64,000 bases of DNA from Porphyromonadaceae bacterium UBA2751. Its GTDB lineage: Bacteria > Bacteroidota > Bacteroidia > Bacteroidales > Muribaculaceae. The stretch spans positions 107,395 to 171,394 of the forward strand of contig DEJJ01000029.1 in NCBI GenBank assembly GCA_002353285.1, given 5' to 3'. Shown here in pieces: positions 16,097 to 25,208 of this stretch. Positions within the stretch are counted from its first letter, which is position 1, and every line of letters begins with the position of its first letter. Below the pieces are notes generated by a model. That model was not told the DNA's origin, ran no database searches, and saw only the letters and a list, made by a program, of their open reading frames with translations. The position numbers and the translations under genes were made by a program.

Positions 16097-17434
16097 TTAC
16101 TCAAAGGAGTTTTGCTTAAGATAGTTAACCTCTTCCTGAGTGAGGTAGCGCCACTTGCCACGAGCAAGGTTCTTCTTGGTCAAGCCAGCGAAGTAAACTC
16201 GGTCGAGCTTCACCACATGATAACCCAGGGCCTCGAAGATGCGGCGCACCACACGGTTGCGGCCCGAGTGAATCTCGATGCCAGCCTGCTTGCGGTCGGT
16301 GGGGCTAACGTAGCTAACAGCGTCGGCATGGATGGGTCCATCGTCGAGTTCCACGCCATCGGCAATGTGCTGCATGTCGTCCTCGGTGATGGGTTTGTCG
16401 ACCCATACTTGATATATTTTCTTCTTGACATACTGTGGATGAGTGAGTTTGGAAGCCAGGTCGCCATCGTTGGTGAGCAACAGCACTCCAGTGGTGTTAC
16501 GGTCGAGACGTCCCACAGGATAGATGCGCTCCTCGCATGCACCCTTGACATAGTCCATAACGGTCTTGCGGCCGTTGGGGTCGTCGCTGGTTGTAACACA
16601 GTCCTTAGGCTTGTTGAGAAGCACATAGCACTTCTTCTCGGCCACAACCACCTGGTCCTTGTACTCTACAATATCCTTAGGAGTGATCTTGATACCGAGC
16701 TGGTCAACGACCTCGCCATTTACCTTGATCACGCCCTTCTGGATGAGTTCATCGGCCTCACGACGTGAGCAGATGCCAGCGTTGGCCATGAACTTGTTGA
16801 GACGCATTGTGGTGTTAGGATCGATGATTGGCTCCTCATATTCGATGCGTTGAGGACGTGGTGTAAAGCGCATCTGTGGGCGTGGACCCTGCATCTTGCG
16901 AGCGCCAGGACGCTGATTGCGCTGGTTGCCGTAGCCACCGCCGCGCTGCTGATAGCCACCGCGCTGCTGGTAACCGCCACGTTGCTGATAACCACCACGC
17001 TGCTGGTAGCCACCCTGCTGTGGACGGTTGTAGGTGCGCTGCTGGTAGTTGCCTTGCTGATCACCTTCGCCCTGCTGCTGATAACGCTGGTTATAGCCAC
17101 CTTGCTGAGGGCGATTGTAGCCGCCACGCTGCTGATAGCCACCGCGCTGCTGGTAGCCACCGCGCTGCTGATAGCCGCCACGCTGCTGGTAACCACCACG
17201 TTGCTGGTAACCACCACCTTGATAATTGCGTTGCTGATAGTTGCCGCGTTGCTGATATCCGCCACGCTGCTGGTAACCACCTTGATACTCACCACTGCCT
17301 TCTTCACCGGCTTGTGCTTCACGATTGTAGTCGGCATTTTCTACTCTTGTTGTAGACATTTCATTCTCGTCCATCACAGGACGCCCCTCGCCAATGCGGG
17401 GTCTCTTCGGTTTTTTCTCTATGTTCTCATCCAT
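16097..17434 (-). CDS. RluB/RsuA-type pseudouridine synthase with long YQQRGG-repeat N-terminus
   Basis: 445 residues from ATG 17434; the longer frame adds 56 residues that read through the promoter. Residues 47-175 are a low-complexity region with eleven YQQRG units plus GGYNRPQQ variants, similar in composition to RGG RNA-binding or phase-separating tails. Residues 209-265 form an S4 RNA-binding domain (RLNKFMANAGICSRREADEL). The pseudouridine synthase domain follows, with catalytic Asp311 in VGRLDRNTTG. RluB-type enzymes isomerise a uridine in 23S rRNA, RsuA-type one in 16S; the target here is not determined. Core function is confident. The tail's role is inferred to be RNA binding. Confidence 0.92.
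   Translation of the reverse strand: MDENIEKKPKRPRIGEGRPVMDENEMSTTRVENADYNREAQAGEEGSGEYQGGYQQRGGYQQRGNYQQRNYQGGGYQQRGGYQQRGGYQQRGGYQQRGGYQQRGGYNRPQQGGYNQRYQQQGEGDQQGNYQQRTYNRPQQGGYQQRGGYQQRGGYQQRGGYQQRGGGYGNQRNQRPGARKMQGPRPQMRFTPRPQRIEYEEPIIDPNTTMRLNKFMANAGICSRREADELIQKGVIKVNGEVVDQLGIKITPKDIVEYKDQVVVAEKKCYVLLNKPKDCVTTSDDPNGRKTVMDYVKGACEERIYPVGRLDRNTTGVLLLTNDGDLASKLTHPQYVKKKIYQVWVDKPITEDDMQHIADGVELDDGPIHADAVSYVSPTDRKQAGIEIHSGRNRVVRRIFEALGYHVVKLDRVYFAGLTKKNLARGKWRYLTQEEVNYLKQNSFE
16910..17296 (-). repeat. Intragenic tandem repeats encoding YQQRGG
   Basis: Eleven 18-bp units (minus strand, variants of GGTTACCAGCAGCGTGGC) in two blocks of seven and four, separated by a GGYNRPQQ-type spacer. Synonymous changes between units show they are not all recent copies. 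Such arrays can expand or contract by slippage. Confidence 0.9.
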
Positions 17435-17569
17435 AGCTTTGAGATTGAATCTAATAAGGGTTAATAATTCTTTGTTTATATAATTATGAGCTCGGCCTCT
17501 CGGCCTCGCCAATTTTTTAGCATTTACTTGATTTACAATAACCTGTAAAAAATCTTCGAAATTTTTTTG

Positions 17570-17577
17570 CAAAGATA
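17570..17577 (-). promoter_or_regulatory. -7 promoter element of the pseudouridine synthase gene
   Basis: Minus-strand TATCTTTG matches TAnnTTTG. It predicts a leader of about 130 nt ahead of the ATG at 17434. Confidence 0.65.
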
Positions 17578-17769
17578 ATGCTTTTAATTGAAAACACAGC
17601 ATAGTTGAGCAATATTTTCAACAAAAATTTAAAATTATTTAGTGGTTAGAGCTATTGTTGTAATCAATCAGCAATTCTGAGCGTGGCATTATAGCTGTAA
17701 TTTATAGTGCATCAATGCAACAAATCAGGGTTCATAAAAAGATTTTTTCAAAAAAAATGTTGCAACTTA

Positions 17770-17799
17770 TTGTCAGTTTGATTTTTTTGTGTACCTTTG
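17770..17799 (+). promoter_or_regulatory. rpsO promoter
   Basis: TACCTTTG at 17792-17799 matches the -7 consensus; TTG at 17770-17772 lies 19 bp upstream as a -33 element. Leader to the rpsO ATG is about 30 nt. Confidence 0.75.
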
Positions 17800-17836
17800 C
17801 ACCGCAATTTTGCGAAAATTTTTAAATAACAACACA

Positions 17837-18112
17837 ATGTACTTAGATCAAGAGAAGAAAAAAGAGATCTTTGGCACCTACGGAAAAAGCAATACTGATA
17901 CTGGCTCACCTGAAGCACAGATAGCATTATTCTCCTACCGTATTGCCCACTTGACCGAGCACTTGAAGGTCAACAAGAAAGATCATACGACTCAACGTGC
18001 ACTTAAGATGCTTGTAGGTAAGCGTCGTCGCCTGCTGGATTACCTTATCCGCACCGACATCAACCGCTACCGTGCACTCATTGCCAAGAAGGAGCTTGGC
18101 ATTCGCAAGTAA
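17837..18112 (+). CDS. rpsO: 30S ribosomal protein S15
   Basis: 91 residues from ATG 17837; the upstream in-frame ATG at 17789 lies inside the promoter. S15 binds the three-way junction of 16S rRNA (h20-h22) early in assembly of the 30S platform. Conserved blocks are present: GSPEAQIALFSYRIAHLTEHL, then HTTQRALKMLVGKRRRLLDYL, then YRALIAKKELGIRK. Single-gene transcript with its own promoter and a strong terminator 32 nt after the stop. Confidence 0.98.
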   Translation: MYLDQEKKKEIFGTYGKSNTDTGSPEAQIALFSYRIAHLTEHLKVNKKDHTTQRALKMLVGKRRRLLDYLIRTDINRYRALIAKKELGIRK

Positions 18113-18143
18113 TCACTTATTTGCACCGCGTAGACGTAATTGG

Positions 18144-18189
18144 AAAGCCCCTGCAAGAGAAGTAGTCTTGAAGGGGCTTTTGTTTTTTT
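18144..18189 (+). terminator. Intrinsic terminator of rpsO
   Basis: AAAGCCCCT (18144-18152) pairs with AGGGGCTTT (18172-18180), followed by TGTTTTTTT. Confidence 0.92.
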
Positions 18190-18250
18190 CACCAGCCAAC
18201 ATACTGACAGATGGCGAACAAACAAGACAATGACTTTGACCAATAACGAA

Positions 18251-18868
18251 ATGAGGCAATTTCACATTATACTTCTCATCACATTATGCACCCTGTGTGG
18301 CAGGGCTCAAAACGGAGTGATAGAGGGCGACCTTCTCTTTGCTTACAGCTCCACTACTGGACGCGCCATCAGCCAGGCCACAGTGCATGACACCACTGCC
18401 CTACCCATCTATCACGTGGCGATTGCAACATGGGTGGATGGTAAGCCTTACGCCCTTGAGGCAATTGACGAAGGGGTTGTACTCACCCCATTTGAGAAAT
18501 TCAGTGAGCGCACCATGAGCAAAGGCGGGATGCTGATAGGCAGGCTGAGCGACCGCAGCGGCATTGACCAGAGCGTGAGCAACGCCATGGAGCATCTGGG
18601 CAAGCCCTACGACGACCTCTACATGATCGACACTCAAGAGATTTATTGCAGCGAGCTGGTGCAATTGAGCTACGTTAATGGCAAGGGACAACGATTGTTC
18701 CCGCTCATTAACATGTCGTTTCACGATGCGCAAGGACACATTCTCGACTACTGGCGCAAACACTATGCCAAACATGGCATGGCAGTGCCCGAAGGTGCGC
18801 TGGGCACCAATCCCGCCCAAATAGCCCGCGACCCGGCACTGGAAATCATTGATCAAATCACAAAATGA
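18251..18868 (+). CDS. YiiX-like secreted cysteine peptidase/amidase (permuted NlpC/P60 fold)
   Basis: 205 residues from ATG 18251, chosen because a signal peptide starts there (MRQFHIILLITLCTLCGRAQ). An ATG at 18230 is the alternative; longer frames run back through the rpsO terminator. The mature protein has the permuted papain-like layout of the YiiX/YebB group: GDLLFAYSS near the start, the catalytic His in IYHVAIATW, and the catalytic Cys later in QEIYCSELVQLSYV. Such proteins are exported hydrolases thought to act on peptide or lipid-linked substrates in the envelope. No neighbour suggests a specific partner. Confidence 0.8.
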   Translation: MRQFHIILLITLCTLCGRAQNGVIEGDLLFAYSSTTGRAISQATVHDTTALPIYHVAIATWVDGKPYALEAIDEGVVLTPFEKFSERTMSKGGMLIGRLSDRSGIDQSVSNAMEHLGKPYDDLYMIDTQEIYCSELVQLSYVNGKGQRLFPLINMSFHDAQGHILDYWRKHYAKHGMAVPEGALGTNPAQIARDPALEIIDQITK

Positions 18869-18887
18869 ACTGGCGCAGTTTAGTCCA

Positions 18888-19331
18888 CTACAGTGCCAGC
18901 GAGATGCCATAGGCCAGCAAGACGTAGCGCAGGAACTTGCCAGCGGTCATGCTGGCGGTTGTGATGGGCACGTTGGAACGCATCAGTCCTAAAGCGATGA
19001 GCAGCACGTTGCCAAAGATGGGGATGAAGCCCCAAAAGGCGACCCATGCTCCGCGCCCCTGCAGCCAGCGCTGCATGCGATCGAGTTTCTCCTTCTTGAC
19101 GTGAAAATACTTTTCTATCCAGTCGATTCGGCCCAAACGGCCCATGTAGTAGGTGAGCAATGCTCCGAGCACGTTGCCCACCGTGGCCCAGATGATGAGA
19201 GGCCACTTCTCGAGCCCAGCGGCAAGCAATCCCAGCATCACCACCTCGCTGCTAAAGGGCACGACACTGCCAGCAAGAATTGCCGACAGCAGCATGCCCC
19301 AATATCCATAGTCGATTAATGCCTGCTCCAT
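18888..19331 (-). CDS. DedA/YqaA-type small membrane protein
   Basis: 147 residues with about four hydrophobic segments. The DedA-superfamily features are the re-entrant loop GSVVPFSSEVVMLGLLAAG and the glycine-rich GNVLGALLTYYMGRLG. The conserved WVAFWGFIPIFGN block fits the short YqaA branch. DedA-type proteins contribute to membrane homeostasis, and several are lipid scramblases or transporters. It lies 54 bp downstream of trxB on the same strand. It converges with the YiiX-like gene; 19 bp separate the two stop codons. Confidence 0.85.
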   Translation of the reverse strand: MEQALIDYGYWGMLLSAILAGSVVPFSSEVVMLGLLAAGLEKWPLIIWATVGNVLGALLTYYMGRLGRIDWIEKYFHVKKEKLDRMQRWLQGRGAWVAFWGFIPIFGNVLLIALGLMRSNVPITTASMTAGKFLRYVLLAYGISLAL

Positions 19332-19385
19332 TTTTTAGCTAACAAGCAAACGAGCTAAGGTAAAAAGGTCGAACTTAACGCTCAT

Positions 19386-20318
19386 TTATAATGCAGCCAA
19401 GAATTTCTCAACATCGAGAGCGGCGCGGCAGCCAGTGCCAGCAGCAGCAACAGCCTGGCGATAGCGTGGGTCGGCAACATCGCCGGCAGCAAACACACCC
19501 TCCACGCTTGTTGCGGTAGTTGCCAAGCCTGTCTTAATGTAACCCTGCTCGTCGAGCTCCAGCTGTCCACCCAGGAAGGCAGTGTTAGGCTGGTGCCCAA
19601 TTGCGAGGAAAAATCCATCGATAGCGATGTCGAATAGCTCCTCCTTATCGGTTCCCTTATATTTAACAAGGTGTGCACCCTCAACGCCATTGTCGCCGAA
19701 GAGGCCCACGGTGTTAGTGTTGAACAGAATCTCGATATTCTCTTTCTCCATCACACGCTGCTGCATGGCAGCACTTGCGCGCAGATAGTCCTTGCGCACA
19801 ATCATGTAGACCTTGCTTGCCAGGTTGCTCAGGTAGTGAGCTTCCTCACATGCAGTGTCGCCACCGCCCACCACGGCAACCACTCGCTTGCGATAGAAGA
19901 AACCGTCGCAAGTGGCACATGCCGACACGCCCTGCCCAGCATACTTCTTCTCATCGTCAAGCCCCAGATACTTGGCCGAGGCCCCAGTTGCCACAATAAC
20001 GGTATCGGCCTCGATGGTGGCGCCGCCGTCGAGCGTTGCCACAAATGGGCGCTTGCTCATGTCGATGCTCTGCACGAATCCCGAGCGCACATCGGCACCC
20101 ACGTTAACTGCCTGCTCGCGCATTTTCATCATCAACTCGGTGCCATCGATTCCAGCTGGAAAACCAGGAAAGTTCTCGATAGTGGTGGTTGTTGTCAACT
20201 GGCCACCAGGCTGAAAGCCCTCGAACAGCACGTTTTTCACATTGGCACGGGCGGTGTAAATTGCAGCAGTGTATCCTGCAGGCCCCGAACCGACTATTAA
20301 ACATTGAACTTTTTCCAT
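19386..20318 (-). CDS. trxB: Thioredoxin-disulfide reductase
   Basis: 310 residues, standard length. TrxB transfers electrons from NADPH through FAD to thioredoxin. The FAD-binding GSGPAGYTAA is at residues 10-19, the redox-active disulfide CATC at 134-137 (SACATCDGFF), and the NADPH-binding GGGDTACEEA follows around residue 152. The C-terminal FAD motif FAAGDVADPRYRQ is intact. It is the last gene of a ftsK-lolA-trxB series found in many Bacteroidales. Confidence 0.97.
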   Translation of the reverse strand: MEKVQCLIVGSGPAGYTAAIYTARANVKNVLFEGFQPGGQLTTTTTIENFPGFPAGIDGTELMMKMREQAVNVGADVRSGFVQSIDMSKRPFVATLDGGATIEADTVIVATGASAKYLGLDDEKKYAGQGVSACATCDGFFYRKRVVAVVGGGDTACEEAHYLSNLASKVYMIVRKDYLRASAAMQQRVMEKENIEILFNTNTVGLFGDNGVEGAHLVKYKGTDKEELFDIAIDGFFLAIGHQPNTAFLGGQLELDEQGYIKTGLATTATSVEGVFAAGDVADPRYRQAVAAAGTGCRAALDVEKFLAAL

Positions 20319-20376
20319 TGTTGAAAAGAGTAATAGGAGTTTAAAGAATTAAGGAATTAAAAATGAGTTATAATGC

Positions 20377-20985
20377 TTATCGCAGGTCGACGACCTCGGT
20401 GCCTGCAGGGACTTGGGTCTTGTCGAACTCAAAGGTTGATGCTGCGGCACTGGCGTTGCGGTTGTAGTTGCTGATGGTGATTGTCGTCTTTGAACCATCG
20501 GAGTGCTCCACTACAGCCTTGCTGATGAGCCAAGTAGATGTTGACACCGTCACGAGCATGTGCTTGACGTTGCTTTTCTTCTTGGGTGTAAACCGAATGG
20601 TGTAGGTGCCACTACCGGTTCCACCTTTCGAGATGATGTAGCTGCTCTTGAAGTTCTGTGCAGCACTGTAGGGGTTGGTCATCTGCAAGTCGGCAGCAGT
20701 GGGCGTGGTGATGTTCACCTCGTCGGTAGCTGGCGAATAGGACCACATTGTCTTGCCATTATACCAGCACTTGATGTCGCTGGCGAGCACACGGAATTTC
20801 TTGCCACTAAGCACCATAGTGCCTCGAGATGAACCTTGTGGTGAAGCAACGGTGTAAGTAGCACTCACCGCCTTGCCGCCCTTGAGGGCCCCAAGCACCT
20901 TGTCGACCACACTCTTGGGCGACTGTGCGCTGGCTGTGAGGGCCATCGCCACAAGTGCCAATGCCAAAAATAATTTCTTTCTCAT
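20377..20985 (-). CDS. LolA-like periplasmic lipoprotein carrier
   Basis: 202 residues with a signal peptide (1-20, ending TASA). The mature part has the LolA-fold pattern: an N-terminal helix (PKSVVDKVLGALKGG) followed by a half-barrel of strands (GTMVLSGKKFRVLASDIKCWYNGKTMWSY in two halves). LolA shuttles outer-membrane lipoproteins across the periplasm, and Bacteroidota LolA-like proteins are divergent. Placement between ftsK and trxB matches other Bacteroidales genomes. Family is likely; the exact cargo role is inferred. Confidence 0.8.
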   Translation of the reverse strand: MRKKLFLALALVAMALTASAQSPKSVVDKVLGALKGGKAVSATYTVASPQGSSRGTMVLSGKKFRVLASDIKCWYNGKTMWSYSPATDEVNITTPTAADLQMTNPYSAAQNFKSSYIISKGGTGSGTYTIRFTPKKKSNVKHMLVTVSTSTWLISKAVVEHSDGSKTTITISNYNRNASAAASTFEFDKTQVPAGTEVVDLR

Positions 20986-21065
20986 ATAGCAAAATATTTT
21001 ATCACTTTCTTCATTTAGACCTGATAGAGACTGGGTGGTTTAAAAAATCCACGCCACTCCCCTAT

Positions 21066-23576
21066 TTAGAACATCTGGTCGATATCCATGGGTGTCATGA
21101 GCACCTTGCGTGGCTTGCCACCACTTGCAGGACCAACGATGCCAGCGGCCTCGAGCTGATCCATGATGCGTCCAGCGCGGTTATAGCCAATGTTGTAGCT
21201 GCGCTGCAGCGACGATGTTGAAGCCATGTCCTTCTGCACAACCAAGCGTGCTATCTCCTCGAACAGCGGGTCGCGATCGTTAGAAACGCCCCCAGCCTGA
21301 GAGCCGCCATCGTAGCTACCGCCGCCATCGCCTTCATAGTCGGGCAAGATGTAGGGCTCCTCATGGCTAACCTCGGTGTCGGCATCCTCCTGCTCCTTGA
21401 TGTAGTAGCAGATGTTAACAATCTCGGGGGTGTCGATGAACGGACATTGCAATCGCTCAATCTCACCATTAGCCGAGAATAGCATGTCGCCTCGGCCAAT
21501 GAGTTGTTGAGCACCAGGACGGTCGAGGATAATGCGGCTGTCGACCAGCTGCGACACGCGGAATGCGATGCGTCCAGGGAAGTTGGCCTTGATGAGACCA
21601 GTGATGACATTAGACGAGGGGCGCTGTGTGGCGATAATCATGTGTATGCCCACGGCGCGCGCCTTCTGGGCAATGCGCACGATTGGAGTCTCGACCTCCT
21701 TGCCAGCGCTCATGATAAGATCACTGAACTCGTCGACAATGACCACGATGTAGGGCATAAACTTATAGAAGTTGCCATTCTCATCGAGCTTGTGACGCAG
21801 TTCCTTGCGCCATCGTTTGTTGTAATCCTCGAGTTTGCGCTCTCCTACCTCCTCAAGCACCATGTAACGGTTTTCCATCTCTTGCACGAGCGAGTTGAGA
21901 GTCTGCACCACCTTAGTGGTGTCGGTAATAATGGCCTTATCCTCTCCGTCGACCTTGGCGAAGAAGTATTTCTCGAGCGAAGCATAAAGGCTGAATTCCA
22001 CCTTCTTGGGGTCGATGAGCACGAACTTGAGTTCGCTGGGGCCTTTCTTGTAGAGAAGTGAAGCGATGATAGCATTAAGACCTACTGACTTACCTTGACC
22101 TGTAGCACCAGCCACGAGCAGGTGTGGCATCTTAGTGAGGTCGGCAACAAACACATCGTTGCTCACTGTGCATCCCAGCACCATGGGAAGCGCGGCCTTA
22201 CTCTCCTGGAAAGCCTTAGAGGCAATAGCCTGCCGCATGGGTACCACCTGTGGGTCGCGGTTGGGGACCTCGATGCCAATGGTGCCACGTCCTGGCATAG
22301 GCGCAATGATGCGGATGCCCAATGCCGCAAGACTCAGAGCGATGTCATCTTCCAATCCACGAATCTTGCTGATGCGCACACCGTCCTCGGGCACAATTTC
22401 AAAAAGAGTGACAGTGGGTCCTACATGAGCAGTAATGGCCTTGATTGGAATCCCGTATTGTCCAAGAGTCTCGACAATGCGTTGCTTGTTGTCCTCTTGC
22501 TCGTTGATGTCGACATTATCAAGATTGGTCTTAATGTCGGCAAGCAAATCGATAGTTGGGAATCGGTAGTGCATGAATTCACCTGTGGGATCATGCGGAT
22601 TAGTTATACCCTTGGCCTGCTCAATGTCCTTGGCTCGGTCGATTTGGAATTCAGTCTCATCGTCTTTTTTCTTGCGCTGACGACGCTCCGCCTTTTTAGT
22701 TGGAGCAGCCTCTATGTCCTTATCCTTGACAGCGCTTGGCTTGTCGAAAAGTTTCTTGATTTTCTTCTCTTTCTTGGCTTTGCTCTGGTCATCGCCCATG
22801 AAACCTGTGGAATCGTTGCGTGTGTGATTGGTCATCAAGTCCTCATCGTTATCACGCTGATTGCGCCTCAACTCTCTCACACGCTTCACTTGCTTGATAA
22901 CGAACATTATAGTGTTGTAGCACACCAGCACCCAGAAGATGAGTAAGATGACATTGATGGCTATCATGCCATACACTCCCACCAGTCCCGCCAGCCATTG
23001 ATTGGCATAGTAGCCAAAATTGCCTCCCAAGCGGAAGAATGTGAAATCAGAGTAATAGGTGCAGGCACCCAGTAGCATTGAGAAAGTGAAAATGCTATAG
23101 ACCGAGATTAGGGAGTAGGTGTAGAACTGCGTTCGTTGCTTTCGCATCAGTCGCATTCCCAGCACAAAACACCACACCACAATAATGAAAGCCGCAAGGC
23201 CCACACCATCGCTGATAAAGAACTGTGCAGTGGCAGCACCAATCGAGCCTCCCAGGTTGTCAACAGCTTGTGTGGCATTGGCCGGGTCGGCATTGACCAG
23301 GATGGAATTGTTATTAACCTTGCCTTGATCGTTACCACCTGCAAAAAGCACAAACGACAAGAAAGTTACCAGGAAATACACTCCCAAAATCATAAGCACA
23401 ACGCCAAAAGCGAACCTTGTGCGTCCGTTCCTGAAGAAGTTCAGGAATCGCTTCCAGACCGAGAGCTGTTGCTGCTCGTCGGCCACCTTCGACTGCGCCT
23501 GTCTTTTTTTCTTTTCACGCTCCTTGATGGCCGACGTGTCGACGCCGTACCCATCATAGAATTCATCTTTACTCAT
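21066..23576 (-). CDS. ftsK: DNA translocase FtsK/SpoIIIE
   Basis: 836 residues. Four N-terminal membrane helices (about 53-76, 105-135, 145-170, 185-215) anchor it at the septum. A charged linker follows (KKEKKIKKLFDK..KKAERRQRKKKDD). The motor starts near residue 330; the Walker A lysine is Lys496 in GATGQGKSVGLN, and Walker B is YIVVIVDEFSDL. The C-terminal winged-helix gamma domain (SLQRSYNIGYNRAGRIMDQLE) reads polarity sequences. FtsK pumps DNA to resolve the terminus region during division. Complete and of normal length. Confidence 0.97.
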   Translation of the reverse strand: MSKDEFYDGYGVDTSAIKEREKKKRQAQSKVADEQQQLSVWKRFLNFFRNGRTRFAFGVVLMILGVYFLVTFLSFVLFAGGNDQGKVNNNSILVNADPANATQAVDNLGGSIGAATAQFFISDGVGLAAFIIVVWCFVLGMRLMRKQRTQFYTYSLISVYSIFTFSMLLGACTYYSDFTFFRLGGNFGYYANQWLAGLVGVYGMIAINVILLIFWVLVCYNTIMFVIKQVKRVRELRRNQRDNDEDLMTNHTRNDSTGFMGDDQSKAKKEKKIKKLFDKPSAVKDKDIEAAPTKKAERRQRKKKDDETEFQIDRAKDIEQAKGITNPHDPTGEFMHYRFPTIDLLADIKTNLDNVDINEQEDNKQRIVETLGQYGIPIKAITAHVGPTVTLFEIVPEDGVRISKIRGLEDDIALSLAALGIRIIAPMPGRGTIGIEVPNRDPQVVPMRQAIASKAFQESKAALPMVLGCTVSNDVFVADLTKMPHLLVAGATGQGKSVGLNAIIASLLYKKGPSELKFVLIDPKKVEFSLYASLEKYFFAKVDGEDKAIITDTTKVVQTLNSLVQEMENRYMVLEEVGERKLEDYNKRWRKELRHKLDENGNFYKFMPYIVVIVDEFSDLIMSAGKEVETPIVRIAQKARAVGIHMIIATQRPSSNVITGLIKANFPGRIAFRVSQLVDSRIILDRPGAQQLIGRGDMLFSANGEIERLQCPFIDTPEIVNICYYIKEQEDADTEVSHEEPYILPDYEGDGGGSYDGGSQAGGVSNDRDPLFEEIARLVVQKDMASTSSLQRSYNIGYNRAGRIMDQLEAAGIVGPASGGKPRKVLMTPMDIDQMF

Positions 23577-23591
23577 TTCAATTCAGTTTTT

Positions 23592-23637
23592 TCTCGTTTC
23601 AAAATATACTCGTTCTCTCGTTTTTTTCGTTTTTTTT
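23592..23637. repeat. Degenerate CTCGTT-type array in the trkH-ftsK gap
   Basis: TCTCGTTT, ACTCGTT, CTCTCGTTTTTTT and CGTTTTTTTT follow one another in the 82-bp gap between the trkH stop codon and the ftsK start. Confidence 0.55.
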
Positions 23638-23658
23638 ATTTCACACATAGGTGAGATG

Positions 23659-25161
23659 TTAATCCCTCTTCCAGAAGCTGGGGGTTAACAGAGCCAGCAC
23701 GGTGAAGATTTCGAGACGTCCCACCAGCATCTCAAAAGCCAGCAGCCACTTGCACACGTCGGGTAGCACGGCAAACTTGTCGTAACCTCCCGTCATCTCG
23801 CCATAGCCAAAACCAATGTTGCTGATGGCCGATAGCGAATTGAACAGCGCATCGAAGGCCGGCATGCCAAATAGCGTGAGCACAACCGCGACAACAACCA
23901 TCACCACCACATAGACCGAGAGGAATGCAAGAATCTTCTCCACAACCATGTGAGGCACCGACTTGCCATCGAGCCTCACGGCGGTGACAGCACTGCTGTG
24001 AACCACCTTGTACATCTCGTTTTTCACGTTCTTGAGCAGCACTACAAGTCGGTCGATTTTGGCACCACCAGCAGTAGAACCAGCCATGCCACCGAAGAAC
24101 ATGAGCAGCATCAAGAAGAAGAAAATGAACTGCCCCTCGTTCTCATAGTCGTAGGTGGCAAAACCCGTTGATGTGATGGCCGAAATGGTGTCGAAAGCAG
24201 CAAGAATAGCACCGAAATGCCACGTGTCGACAAAGCTCATGTAAGCAATGCGGGCAAACACGATTATCGACCCTACTAACACAATGGAAAGATACCACTT
24301 GAGAGTGTCGCTACGCTTAATCTCGCTGAAGCGTCCTTGCACTGCCACTCGATAGATAATGGTGAAATTAATACCGCACAATAGCATGAAGACCATTATC
24401 ACAATATCGGTGTAATAATCGTGCCAGAAGTGAAGTCCATCGTTCTTGGTTGAGAATCCACCTGTCGACACTGTGCTCATGGTGTGGCACACCGCGTCGT
24501 ACCAGCCCATTGGCCCAAGCCCCAGAAGCAGCGCTAAAACTATAGTAAAGAGGACATACATAGTCCACAGGCTCTTGGCAGTTTGGCTCACTCGAGGTCG
24601 CATGCGCTCGTGAGTGATTCCAGTGACCTCGCTGTTGAACAGCGACACTCCACCCTTGTAGTTGAGCATGGGCAGCACGGCAAGTGTGAACAGAATGATT
24701 CCCATGCCTCCAATCCATTGCATCATCGATCGCCAGAACAAGATGCCGCGCGGCAGCGCCTCAACATCCTTGATTACCGAGGCGCCAGTGGTTGTGAAGC
24801 CCGACATCGTCTCGAAAAAGCCATCGGTAATTCCTGTCACCGTGCCCGAGAGCAGGAACGGAATCATGCCAAAGATGGAGAAGAACACCCACACCGTGGC
24901 GGTGAGCAGCAGTCCCTCGCGCTTGCGCATGGCCTTGCTCGACGGCTTGATGCGATAGTTCATGAAGAGCCCCACCGTGAGTGTTATTGCCACAGCGATG
25001 CCAAAGCAAATCGCTATCCACTCTTCACCATAGAGCAGAGCGACAACCAGTGGCACCAGCATGAACAATGACTCGATCATGAGCAGCCATCCAACCACCC
25101 TCAACACAATGGGGAAGTTGATGGTTTTCTTGAACGTTCTGTGTCGCATCATCGTGTGCAT
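23659..25161 (-). CDS. trkH: K+ uptake transporter membrane subunit TrkH
   Basis: 500 residues from the ATG at 25161 (MHTMMRHR); further frame to 25317 lies in a tandem array and trkA. TrkH/KtrB proteins form the K+ pore with four pore loops, and all four filter segments are visible: SGFTTTGASV, MSTVSTGGFS, ISAITSTGFA and LSAISNIGFGYG. About ten membrane helices. It works with the cytoplasmic TrkA ring encoded immediately upstream. Start choice among three clustered ATG codons (25161, 25152, 25149) is uncertain. Confidence 0.95.
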   Translation of the reverse strand: MHTMMRHRTFKKTINFPIVLRVVGWLLMIESLFMLVPLVVALLYGEEWIAICFGIAVAITLTVGLFMNYRIKPSSKAMRKREGLLLTATVWVFFSIFGMIPFLLSGTVTGITDGFFETMSGFTTTGASVIKDVEALPRGILFWRSMMQWIGGMGIILFTLAVLPMLNYKGGVSLFNSEVTGITHERMRPRVSQTAKSLWTMYVLFTIVLALLLGLGPMGWYDAVCHTMSTVSTGGFSTKNDGLHFWHDYYTDIVIMVFMLLCGINFTIIYRVAVQGRFSEIKRSDTLKWYLSIVLVGSIIVFARIAYMSFVDTWHFGAILAAFDTISAITSTGFATYDYENEGQFIFFFLMLLMFFGGMAGSTAGGAKIDRLVVLLKNVKNEMYKVVHSSAVTAVRLDGKSVPHMVVEKILAFLSVYVVVMVVVAVVLTLFGMPAFDALFNSLSAISNIGFGYGEMTGGYDKFAVLPDVCKWLLAFEMLVGRLEIFTVLALLTPSFWKRD

Positions 25162-25180
25162 GTAATAATTTATTAGTTTT

Positions 25181-25208
25181 GAGTTGTGAGTTTTGAGTTT
25201 TGAGTTGT
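25181..25208. repeat. Four 7-bp units (GAGTTGT/GAGTTTT) between trkA and trkH
   Basis: GAGTTGT, GAGTTTT, GAGTTTT, GAGTTGT run head to tail with no interruption; the last base overlaps the trkA stop codon. A further partial unit (AGTTTT) lies at 25175-25180. Confidence 0.8.

Larger units (their letters stand above)
17435..17836. other. Divergent promoter region between pseudouridine synthase gene and rpsO
   Basis: A 402-bp A/T-rich intergenic stretch. It holds the minus-strand -7 element at 17570-17577 and the plus-strand rpsO promoter near 17770-17799. Between about 17600 and 17760 I see no ORF, repeat or recognisable RNA. Confidence 0.7.

Noticed and set aside
16910..17296. Possible CRISPR array in the 18-bp YQQRGG repeats
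   Set aside because: Repeats are contiguous, in frame inside a pseudouridine synthase gene, have no unique spacers, and no cas genes are nearby.
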